Assembly: GCA_027009605.1 (NCBI GenBank)
Contig: JALVCY010000217.1
Span: forward strand, 1 to 13,645
DNA length: 13,645 nt
Origin: Saprospiraceae bacterium
Lineage (GTDB): Bacteria > Bacteroidota > Bacteroidia > Chitinophagales > Saprospiraceae
Reading direction: 5' to 3'
Shown here: one piece after another, positions 7,024-13,440 of the stretch
Position numbering within the stretch: the first letter of the stretch is position 1
Layout: each line of letters begins with the position of its first letter
Program-made: the position numbers and the translations under genes
The notes under the pieces: model-generated
What the model was told of the DNA's origin: nothing
Database searches by the model: none
Seen by the model: only the letters and a program-made list of their open reading frames with translations

Positions 7024-7347
7024 ATGATTTTACAAAATGTGATTGGGGACAACCCAAAAATTTTTGTAACTGTTTAGGTGCTCCTATTTTAGGGCAAAAA
7101 ATAGGCATTTTTGTGGATGTTGAAGCTACAATTTTTGAAGCGTAGCTGGGCTACGTGAGAAAATTTTAGCAAAAACAGGCGCAAAAAGGGCATTTTTTAA
7201 CCAAAATAGTGGGTATCTAAACAGTTACATATTTTTAACCAAGTTGATTATTTGAATGGTGTGCCTACCCCGAAGTGTCCACTTTGTCAAGAATTGCTGA
7301 AGGAGCAAAATATGATATTGGATTTTTCGGAGTCGGCTCAACAATAA
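7024..7347 (+). pseudogene. Small ORF interrupted by the MITE-like element
   Basis: The left part, from ATG 7024, reads MILQNVIGDNPKIF, then meets an in-frame TAG inside the element. The right part, from 7237, reads NQVDYLNG, then VPTPKCPLCQELLKEQ, and ends ESAQQ at TAA 7345-7347. Removing the element plus one 8-bp flank (7066-7236, 171 nt) joins both parts in frame into about 50 codons. A CPLC pair could belong to a zinc-ribbon or redox site, but no family is recognised. The true original start may be further upstream: ATG 6986 is in another frame and would need a second lesion. The case rests on frame continuity and could be chance. Confidence 0.35.
7066..7228. mobile_element. MITE-like palindromic element, 163 bp
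   Basis: The ends GTAACTGTTTAG (7066-7077) and CTAAACAGTTAC (7217-7228) are perfect inverted repeats; one more complementary base on each side gives 13 bp. The symmetry goes on imperfectly through the whole element (CTATTTT, AAAAAAT, TTTTTG blocks in both arms) to a central hairpin CGTAGC-TGG-GCTACG (7141-7155). The flanks AAATTTTT (7058-7065) and ATATTTTT (7229-7236) agree at seven of eight positions, as an 8-bp target duplication would, though both are AT-rich. No transposase is encoded, so it would be moved in trans. GTAA ends and 8-bp duplications occur in IS66-like elements, which is only a hint. Confidence 0.75.
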
Positions 7348-7383
7348 TGCAACAGCTCAAATAATTAGTAAAAACTAGTAGTT

Positions 7384-8037
7384 ATGCAAAAATTAATGAC
7401 TCTTTTTGTGATTTTAGGCTTTAGCCTTGCGGCGATGGCGCAGAATGTGTCCCAAAGCCAAATGGCGATGAGCGATGGAATCCACAATGCTTACACCTTT
7501 AGTGTAGATGAATCGGTCAAATTTACCAAAGAAGTCTGGAAGGACTATATGAAAGAATTTGGTAAGACCAAGCGAAATAAAAAACAAAAGGAATATGTCT
7601 CCTTGGGTGCTTCAGTCGCCGATTTGGCGAGTCGTCCGGTGGATATCTTTGCCAAATTTGAGAAAATGGGGAAGGATGGGGCTTTGGTTCATGTTTGGAT
7701 AAAGACCGAAGATAATTATTTCTCCGCCGAAGATGAAGCTGCCAACGAACGAGCCATCGCCTTTTTAGAAGAGTTTAAAAAAGAAGTTCTACGGACTAAA
7801 GTCCGAAAGGAATTAAAAAAAGCCGAAAAAGTATTGAAAAAGAAGGATGGACAGTTGTCTAAGCTAATCAAAAATAACGAGCGCCTCCACAAGAACATAG
7901 ATAACTATGAGCGGAAAATTCAGAAAGCTAAAGAAGACATCCAAAAAAATGAAAAAGAACAGGAAATCACCAAAAAGGAATTAGCCAAACAGAAAGAAGT
8001 GGTGGAAGAAGTTAAAAAGCGGCTGGAAGAAATTTGA
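7384..8037 (+). CDS. Secreted coiled-coil protein of unknown function
   Basis: 217 residues. A clear signal peptide (1-19, LGFSLAAMA before QN) leads to a globular region of about 100 residues. It contains AYTFSVDES, VWKDYMKEFG, KTKRNKKQKEYV and ALVHVWIKTEDNYFS, and is probably an alpha/beta domain. From about 128 to the end (EEFKKEVL...KKRLEEI) the sequence is a long charged helix rich in Lys and Glu with heptad-like hydrophobic spacing, most likely a coiled coil. No cysteine and no lipobox, so it is expected to be soluble in the periplasm. I do not recognise the family. It is a single gene, with no clear TAnnTTTG box in front and a candidate terminator behind. A binding or adaptor role is possible but unproven. 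Confidence 0.75.
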   Translation: MQKLMTLFVILGFSLAAMAQNVSQSQMAMSDGIHNAYTFSVDESVKFTKEVWKDYMKEFGKTKRNKKQKEYVSLGASVADLASRPVDIFAKFEKMGKDGALVHVWIKTEDNYFSAEDEAANERAIAFLEEFKKEVLRTKVRKELKKAEKVLKKKDGQLSKLIKNNERLHKNIDNYERKIQKAKEDIQKNEKEQEITKKELAKQKEVVEEVKKRLEEI

Positions 8038-8098
8038 TGTGGGATGCAGGCAGGCTAAAGCTAAGGAATTTAGACTTTTTCCGGAATATCAACTTTTA

Positions 8099-8155
8099 CT
8101 TTTACCGTCTGCTCTAGCTTTTACCATCTGCTCTAGCTTTTACCGTCTGCTTTAG
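8099..8155. repeat. Three tandem 19-bp repeats after the coiled-coil gene
   Basis: Three units of CTTTTACC[G/A]TCTGCT[C/T]TAG at 8099, 8118 and 8137. The last unit runs into CCGTC-T-GC-TTTA-GC-T-GACGG (8143-8162), a hairpin with one T-T mismatch. Related GCTAAAGC and GGCTTTAGCC words flank the array (about 8055 and 8185). Confidence 0.8.
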
Positions 8156-8172
8156 CTGACGGATAAAAAACC

Positions 8173-8203
8173 AAGCCGGAAGCCGGCTTTAGCCGCATTT
8201 TTT
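8173..8203 (+). terminator. Candidate terminator of the coiled-coil gene
   Basis: AAGCCGG-AAG-CCGGCTT (8173-8189) is a perfect 7-bp stem with a triloop. A run of Ts follows at 8198-8203, but only after eight non-T bases, so it may be a weak terminator. Confidence 0.45.
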
Positions 8204-8287
8204 CCCGGGAACTTACGCCCAACACAAATTATCGAAAAGGGTCAAATGGGGACAAACTCCGACTGCGCCCCTTGGCCACTAAGTCCA

Positions 8288-8328
8288 TGGGGAAAACACG
8301 AAAGAGGGATGAATGACCATTATCCCTC
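8288..8328 (-). terminator. Candidate terminator of aroB
   Basis: GAGGGAT (8304-8310) and ATCCCTC (8322-8328) form a 7-bp stem, extended inside by AATG/CATT. Read on the minus strand it is followed by TTTCGTGTTTTCC. It lies 54 nt past the aroB stop codon. Confidence 0.55.
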
Positions 8329-8358
8329 ATTCGTCTATGTCTAGGTGCTCAGAATGGT

Positions 8359-8372
8359 CTGGAAGCTTCCAG
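8359..8372. repeat. 14-bp perfect palindrome
   Basis: CTGGAAGCTTCCAG is self-complementary throughout. It lies 10 nt beyond the aroB stop codon. It may be a second short stem in the aroB 3' end or simply chance. Confidence 0.4.
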
Positions 8373-8381
8373 TTGAGAGCC

Positions 8382-9440
8382 CTATTGTTGATTATAGAAA
8401 AGAATGGATTCTCGAATGAGCGCCCAGTCGGGGTTTTGGTCATAGATATAAGAGCCGATTTGTGGGATGAGTGTGAAGTTGGGTAAACCGGAATAGTTTT
8501 TCTTGTCACGCATCATGAAGCTCAAGATTTTGTCCAGTTGGTTTTCGGGGATGGTGGTTTTGTCAAACCACTTCATGATGACAGCGACGATGTCTTTGAG
8601 CTGAGCAGGGGGCAGCCCGGCCACTTTGTTGGAGATAAAGGCTGCGCAAATCATGCCTATGGCTACACATTCCCCGTGGCTTTTGGGTTGGCCTAGTTCC
8701 AAGAAGAAAGTTTCGACAGCATGTCCGACGGTATGTCCAAAATTTAGGCCTTTGCGCAATCCCTTTTCCGTGGGGTCAATTTGGACAATATTGTATTTTA
8801 TAGAAATGGAGTGTTGAATCCATTTGTCCCAGTTGATGTCAAAAGGAGAAGTTATTTGCTGGATTTCCCGAAAGGCTTCTTCGTCTGCAATAATGGTGTG
8901 TTTGATCATTTCTCCCCAACCACTGCGTTTGTTTGTATCGGATAGGGTGGCGAGCCATCTGGAGTCAATAAAATTGGCCACGGGGTTTTTGAAAAGACCG
9001 ATAATATTTTTGGCCAGCCGAAAATCTACAGCAACTTTACCTCCGACAGAAGCATCGACCATCGCCAGTAAAGTTGTAGGGATTTGTACAAAATCAATGC
9101 CGCGCATATAGGTGCCGGCCGCAAATCCACCCATGTCTCCCACGACTCCGCCCCCTAAATTGACGAGTAACGAGTGCCTGTCGGCACCATTTTTAAGGAG
9201 TTCTTCCCAGATTAGGCTGCAAGTGGTAATGGTTTTGTATTGCTCGCCCATGGGGATTTCGATGATGTTCCATTTGATTTTGGGGTGGACGTGGCGTATT
9301 TCCGGAAGGCAATAAACCGATGAGCTGGAATCCACTAACATAAAATAGGAGGAGTAAGCTTGTTGGTCAAGCCAAGTCTTGAATTGCCGTTTGATGTCTC
9401 CAAAGAAGATGGAGTCAGGTAGTTTTATCTTTTCTCGCAT
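8382..9440 (-). CDS. aroB: 3-dehydroquinate synthase
   Basis: 352 residues, normal length. It converts DAHP to 3-dehydroquinate with catalytic NAD+ and a divalent metal, the second step of the shikimate pathway. Seen: the NAD-binding GGGVVGDMGGFAAGTYMRG (96-114), the substrate segment IPTTLLAMVDASVGGK (120-135), KNIIGLF (144-150), and the metal ligands E177 (GWGEMIKH), H236 (NFGHTVGH) and H255 (SHGEC). K180 and R142 regions are also intact, so the enzyme should be active. Cytosolic. Its start lies only 14 nt after the stop of the PorE-like gene on the same strand, so the two are very likely co-transcribed, an odd pairing of an envelope protein with aromatic biosynthesis. Ends close to a candidate terminator. 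Confidence 0.96.
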   Translation of the reverse strand: MREKIKLPDSIFFGDIKRQFKTWLDQQAYSSYFMLVDSSSSVYCLPEIRHVHPKIKWNIIEIPMGEQYKTITTCSLIWEELLKNGADRHSLLVNLGGGVVGDMGGFAAGTYMRGIDFVQIPTTLLAMVDASVGGKVAVDFRLAKNIIGLFKNPVANFIDSRWLATLSDTNKRSGWGEMIKHTIIADEEAFREIQQITSPFDINWDKWIQHSISIKYNIVQIDPTEKGLRKGLNFGHTVGHAVETFFLELGQPKSHGECVAIGMICAAFISNKVAGLPPAQLKDIVAVIMKWFDKTTIPENQLDKILSFMMRDKKNYSGLPNFTLIPQIGSYIYDQNPDWALIRESILFYNQQ

Positions 9441-9454
9441 GTTTGTTCTACAAA

Positions 9455-11185
9455 TTATTGGTTTGCGGGGTCTCTAACCAAGATAATGACCTTATTAGGG
9501 TCAGCAAATGTAGGAAAATTTTGTGAATTTTCAAGGGAATACCCTTTGCAAAATATTTTAGAAGGAAGGATGTGCTTTTCCGTAAGGTAGTCGCCAATGG
9601 CTTGAGCACGTAATGTGGTGATACGCTCTTTCGAGAAATTTTGGGCGCCTTCATCGTTGAAGCTGTAAATAAAAAATTGCAAATCATTCGATAAGTACAT
9701 GGCCGGAATCAGCAAATCCAGTTGCTTGCGCAAAAAATCGGGCACATCTACCTCGTCCGTATGGTATTGGGGGCTGACTAAATAAACGGTATCACCGGCC
9801 ATTAGCTGAAGGTCGTTTTTTAGAAATTCTTGTTGGTATTTTTCTTTAATTTGCTCGTCAGATAAAACGGGCAGGCTGTCGGTCGGTATCGTGGAGACAG
9901 GCTTGGTAGATGTGCTGTCTATCGGATTGTTTTTTTGCGCAAGCAGAGAAGTGGTATCTATCCGGCACATAAAAATATCATCATTGCCGGAAGCCCGGGT
10001 GGAAGAAAACAAAGCCAACTGCATCAAACTATCCGCATAAAACCCTACATCATCGCCGCTGGAATTAATGGGTTGCCCCAAATTAATGGGTTTCTGCCAA
10101 AAGCCATGTTCGTTTTTTGTAGAAACAAAAATATCATAACCGCCAAACCCATTATGCCCCTTAGAACTAAAAAAAAGTTTTCCGGAAGGGTGGATGTATG
10201 GATAGATTTCGTGCTCGGGGGTGTTGATGACAGAGCCCAAATTGACGGGAATGCTCCACCGGCTTCCGGTCTTGTGGGAGCTAAATAAATCCATGCCCCC
10301 TTCTCCGCCTTTCCGGTTGGAAGCAAAAAATAAAGTCTTGCCATCATCCGAAATGGCGGGATGTAAGTAGTTGATACTCAGCTGACAAAAGGACAATTCT
10401 TCAGGCTTCTCCCACTTCCCGTTGGGTAGTAGTCGGGAGTGAAAAATATGTAATTTGTAAGTTCCATCCTTTGAAATTCGGTTGGTATTGCGTGTGAAAA
10501 ATACATCGCCCTTTCGGGAAAAAGAAGCATCGCCGGTATTTTTATTTAAATTATTAATTCTGCCGGGAAGCGGATGGGGTGTCGCCAAAGACGAGTCCTG
10601 CCAATCGACAGAATAAATGCGAATAAGATCACGCCCGGTCCATCCTGATTTTTTCTTAAAGACATTGAAGCCGGAGCTTCTATCGGATGAGAAGTAGATC
10701 TTATCTTTGTAGAGCGTGGGGTTGGAGTCGTCGGCGTCAGAGTTAAATGGAATGGGTATGAACTCGACCTTTGGGAAATAGGGCTGAATGGTCTTGACGT
10801 AGTCGCAGGCTTCCGCTTTGAGCATTCCGGTAGGGTCTTTTGGATTTTTTTCGGCGTATTTTAAGAACCAAGATTTGGCTTCATCGTATTGGCCGAGCCC
10901 CATCAAAACTTCACCATATCGCAGCATTGTTTTGCTGCTGAAATGCTTGCGTTGGACAATGATTTCATAAGTTTTTGCCGCTTTTTGGAGCTGGTTGGTT
11001 TTTCGGTAACACTCGGCGAGTTTGGATTGATACTTGGTGGCCGGATCTTTTTGGATGGCTTTTTCAAAAAAAGGTATGGCCTCTGCAAATCGTTTGTCTT
11101 TGTAGAGTTTCATGGCCTTGTGAGCCTGCCCCCAAAGAGGCGAGACCAATAGGCTGAAAAAAAGTATGTGAATTAGTTGTTTCAT
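9455..11185 (-). CDS. Secreted TPR / PD40-propeller / OmpA-like protein (PorE-type architecture)
   Basis: 576 residues. Signal peptide (1-19, SPLWG before Q), then TPR helices (about 20-130: AMKLYKDKRFAEAIPFFEKA, YGEVLMGLGQYDEAKSWF). Next a PD40/WD40-like beta-propeller (about 145-410) with blades NPTLYKDKIYFSSDR (155-169), HPAISDDGKTLFFASNR (275-291), YPYIHPSGKLFFSS (328-341) and LFSSTRASGNDDIF (392-405). A Ser/Thr/Pro linker (about 412-445) leads to a divergent OmpA-like domain (about 465-572), where D511 and R526 sit where the peptidoglycan-contacting Asp and Arg of OmpA/Pal are expected. PorE of the type IX secretion system has this order plus a carboxypeptidase-regulatory-like domain, which I do not see here. 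Such proteins tie outer-membrane machinery to peptidoglycan. Upstream of aroB by 14 nt. Carries two TTGCGCAAGC copies (9724-9733 and 9935-9944). Confidence 0.85.
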   Translation of the reverse strand: MKQLIHILFFSLLVSPLWGQAHKAMKLYKDKRFAEAIPFFEKAIQKDPATKYQSKLAECYRKTNQLQKAAKTYEIIVQRKHFSSKTMLRYGEVLMGLGQYDEAKSWFLKYAEKNPKDPTGMLKAEACDYVKTIQPYFPKVEFIPIPFNSDADDSNPTLYKDKIYFSSDRSSGFNVFKKKSGWTGRDLIRIYSVDWQDSSLATPHPLPGRINNLNKNTGDASFSRKGDVFFTRNTNRISKDGTYKLHIFHSRLLPNGKWEKPEELSFCQLSINYLHPAISDDGKTLFFASNRKGGEGGMDLFSSHKTGSRWSIPVNLGSVINTPEHEIYPYIHPSGKLFFSSKGHNGFGGYDIFVSTKNEHGFWQKPINLGQPINSSGDDVGFYADSLMQLALFSSTRASGNDDIFMCRIDTTSLLAQKNNPIDSTSTKPVSTIPTDSLPVLSDEQIKEKYQQEFLKNDLQLMAGDTVYLVSPQYHTDEVDVPDFLRKQLDLLIPAMYLSNDLQFFIYSFNDEGAQNFSKERITTLRAQAIGDYLTEKHILPSKIFCKGYSLENSQNFPTFADPNKVIILVRDPANQ

Positions 11186-11351
11186 GTAGATTGTGCAGAA
11201 TCAGCCTAAAATAGATTATTTTTGGCACTCTTGCGTCTTTTATTACAACAAAAACCATGCTACAACGTCTAAAATGTTCAGGAATGCATCGTGGTTGTAT
11301 TGGGTGCTGTTCTTGGTAAAACTGATTGGGGCGGAGATTGTTGTTTGGGAG
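11186..11351. other. Divergent intergenic region, left part
   Basis: Upstream of the minus-strand PorE-like gene. The best -7-like match on the minus strand is TATTTTAG (near 11206-11213), one base off consensus and not convincing. No gene or hairpin stands out; an apparent plus-strand frame through here continues into the 9-bp repeats and is artefactual. Confidence 0.4.
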
Positions 11352-11510
11352 GTTGAGAAAGTTGAGAAAGTTGAGAAAGTTGAGAAAGTTGAGAAAGTTG
11401 AGAAAGTTGAGAAAGTTGAGAAAGTTGAGAAAGTTGAGAAAGTTGAGATGTTCGCCTACGGCTCTCTAAGTTGAGACTTGTCCTTCGGACATCGTTGAGA
11501 TATTTTAGGG
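11352..11510. repeat. Ten perfect GTTGAGAAA repeats plus mini-hairpin module
   Basis: Ten exact tandem copies of the 9-mer GTTGAGAAA fill 11352-11441, with a partial copy to 11448. The array continues into the same modules seen at the window ends: GCC-TAC-GGC (11454-11462), a TAAGTTGAGA spacer, GTCC-TTC-GGAC (11480-11490) and CGTTGAGAT. It is therefore the same family as 1-410 (inverted) and 13041-13645. Lies between divergent genes. Confidence 0.95.
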
Positions 11511-11608
11511 TGGGCATAGAGTTGAATGCATTAATCACGGACTTTAATGAGCTGCAAGTTGAGTTGTCCTATTAAGAACGAGGATTTGCACGAATCAAAA
11601 AGAAGTAA

Positions 11609-12940
11609 ATGAGCATACTGGAACAATATGATTTATATCTTTTTTCACTAGGTGGAAATGATATTATGCTAAGTTATTTGATCTTGAGTATGATAGCGGC
11701 GATAGTGCTTTTTGTGTTTTATTTCTTTGTAAAGCATTCGCTATTGCCGTGGTATCATAAGAGCCGGGATTTGAGTGATTTGGAGAAGCGGAAGTTGCAC
11801 CGGGGATTTGTGATGTTATTATTTTTGGTTTGGCTGACGATATCGTTTTTGGTTTTTCAGTTGGATTTTTCCATTTATCATTTTGATTTTTTTGATTTTC
11901 GGTTTTCGACCATATTGAGGGCGCTGTTGATTGTGCAGGTATCGTCTTTATTGATTCGTTTGGCCGTGGAGAGTATCAGCTATAGCTTTCACCAAAGGAT
12001 AGAAGAAGAAAAAGGCCCCAAGGCACTGCACTTGACCAAAGAAGCAGTGAATAGTACCATTCGGTTGGCTCGGATATTAATTATTTTATTTGCGGGATTG
12101 GCGCTATTAGATTTATTTCATTTGGACTTTGTGCTATTTGAGTTTAAGGACACTACGATAAAGGTATCAGGCTTGCTCTTGGCTGCTATTGTGTTGATTG
12201 GGGCACGGATAATCGGTTGGATTTTGACAGAGATTGTGTTGGCCGGTTTTTATGGACGGAGCACGTCGAAGAAGTTGGATGAAGGCAACCGTTATGCGAT
12301 TAATCGGTTGGTGAGTTATTTTATTTATGTGTTAGCCTTCTTGTTTGCATTGAGTGCCTTGGGGCTGAATTTGACGCTGATTTGGGGTGGTACTGCGGCC
12401 TTGTTGGTTGGTGTCGGTTTGGGATTGCAACAAACGTTTAACGATGTGTTTTCGGGGATTTTACTCTTGTTTGAGCGCTCGGTGGAAGTCGGAGACTGGG
12501 TTGAAATGGAGAGCCATGTCGGGCGTGTCGTGCAAATAGGCTTGCGGACATCGGTGGTCAAAGGGCGAGATAATATTTCGGTTATTGTTCCGAATTCAAA
12601 ATTGGTGACGGATAAGGTTATCAATTGGAGTCATATTGATATTAAGACTAGGTTTGATATTGGCGTAGGCGTTGCTTATGGAACGGATACAGAGTTAGTA
12701 AAAAAGATTTTGACGGAAGTAGCCATTGCCCATCCCAATGTATTGGATCGACCTAGACCCCGAATTCGGTTGGAAAACTTTGGGGATTCCAGCTTGGATT
12801 TTAAGCTTTTCTTTTGGGCTAGGAATTTTTATTCTATTGAGGATATTAAGAGTGATTTGCGCTTTGCCATAGATAAGGCCTTTCGGGAAAATGATATTTC
12901 TATTCCGTTCCCGCAGCGGGATGTTTGGATGCGGAAATAG
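11609..12940 (+). CDS. MscS-family mechanosensitive ion channel
   Basis: 443 residues. Hydrophobic segments at about 20-41, 66-84, 102-122, 152-172, 184-212 and 232-252 precede the pore-lining helix, giving seven or so membrane spans, more than the three of E. coli MscS. The pore helix VGVGLGLQQTFNDVFSGI (267-284) has the Gly/Ala-packed pattern of the family. The cytosolic beta domain follows: GDWVEM (295-300), GRVVQIGLRTSVV (305-317), the conserved PNS (328-330), then the alpha/beta vestibule ending IPFPQRDVW (432-440). It should open under membrane tension to release solutes during hypo-osmotic shock, in the inner membrane. Start chosen at the ATG preceded by AGAAG at a good distance. Stands alone, followed by a GC-rich hairpin. 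Confidence 0.93.
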   Translation: MSILEQYDLYLFSLGGNDIMLSYLILSMIAAIVLFVFYFFVKHSLLPWYHKSRDLSDLEKRKLHRGFVMLLFLVWLTISFLVFQLDFSIYHFDFFDFRFSTILRALLIVQVSSLLIRLAVESISYSFHQRIEEEKGPKALHLTKEAVNSTIRLARILIILFAGLALLDLFHLDFVLFEFKDTTIKVSGLLLAAIVLIGARIIGWILTEIVLAGFYGRSTSKKLDEGNRYAINRLVSYFIYVLAFLFALSALGLNLTLIWGGTAALLVGVGLGLQQTFNDVFSGILLLFERSVEVGDWVEMESHVGRVVQIGLRTSVVKGRDNISVIVPNSKLVTDKVINWSHIDIKTRFDIGVGVAYGTDTELVKKILTEVAIAHPNVLDRPRPRIRLENFGDSSLDFKLFFWARNFYSIEDIKSDLRFAIDKAFRENDISIPFPQRDVWMRK

Positions 12941-12966
12941 GTTTTTTGGTCTTTGGTTTTTGGGGC

Positions 12967-12986
12967 GCGCCTGTGGCGCTTTTGGT
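12967..12986 (+). terminator. Possible terminator after the MscS-family gene
   Basis: GCGCC-TGT-GGCGC (12967-12979) is a GC-only 5-bp stem with a triloop, followed by TTTTGGTCTTT. It lies 27 nt past the stop codon. The flanking TTTTGGTCTTTGG words occur on both sides, so it may equally be another mini-hairpin repeat unit. Confidence 0.45.
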
Positions 12987-13040
12987 CTTTGGCTTGGGGA
13001 TGGGGTGTTCTTGGTTCTATTGCCGGATGCTTGACTTTTG

Positions 13041-13285
13041 TGCTTGAGAAAGTTGAAGAAGTTGATTCGCTTCGCTAGTTGAAAAAGTTGATTCGCTCGC
13101 AAGCTTCGCTAGTTGATTCGCTTCGCTAGTTGAGAGATTTGGATTTTTGTTTGGGGTTTTGCTTTATCATTTTATATTTGGGATTCTGTAATTGATATAG
13201 TTGTAAGATTTTTTAGCTGCCTAGCCGTTAAACCGTTAAACCGCTGCACCGTTAAACCGTTAATTGCCTTCGGCTCCCTAGGTTG
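13041..13285. repeat. Intergenic modular repeat, right unit 1
   Basis: Begins with TTGAGAAAGTTGAAGAAG words, then TTGATTCGC/CAAGCTTCGCTAG modules, an AT-rich core (13132-13212), GCTGCCTAG with CCGTTAAA units (13217-13262) and GCC-TTC-GGC (13266-13274). Bases 13081-13285 recur at 13441-13645, exactly 360 bp later, with only a handful of differences, mostly in the AT-rich core. Confidence 0.9.
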
Positions 13286-13416
13286 AGACTCGTCCCGATT
13301 ACTATCGTGGATTCGGACTTCGTTGTTGAGAGCTTTGCAGGTTGAGATGATATGGGTTTTTGCCGGGGTTTTTTACTTCATTATTCGATATTCGGCATTC
13401 GGTATTCGATATTCTG
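13266..13416. repeat. Inverted copy of the left-end repeat, with YATTCGR heptamers
   Basis: Bases 13266-13395 are the reverse complement of 1-128 with about ten differences, including a shared central stretch containing CGATTACTATCGTGG. The last part is a 7-bp tandem, YATTCGR, five units at 13382-13416 (TATTCGA, TATTCGG, CATTCGG, TATTCGA, TATTCTG). Confidence 0.85.
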
Positions 13417-13440
13417 TTTGGGTTTTTAGTTGAAAAAGTT

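Noticed and set aside
9935..10288. Plus-strand frame inside the PorE-like gene
   Set aside because: It lies fully inside the propeller-coding part of the minus-strand gene and shows no domain or start signal.
11193..11474. Plus-strand frame with a Val-Glu-Lys repeat tract
   Set aside because: The repeat peptide is just the 9-bp GTTGAGAAA array read in frame. The opposite strand gives an equally open Ser-Gln-Leu repeat, and neither has a leader or a credible domain.
11352..11510. CRISPR array
   Set aside because: Units are 9 bp and contiguous without spacers, and no cas genes are in the window. The same applies to the 8-bp array at 3567-3636.
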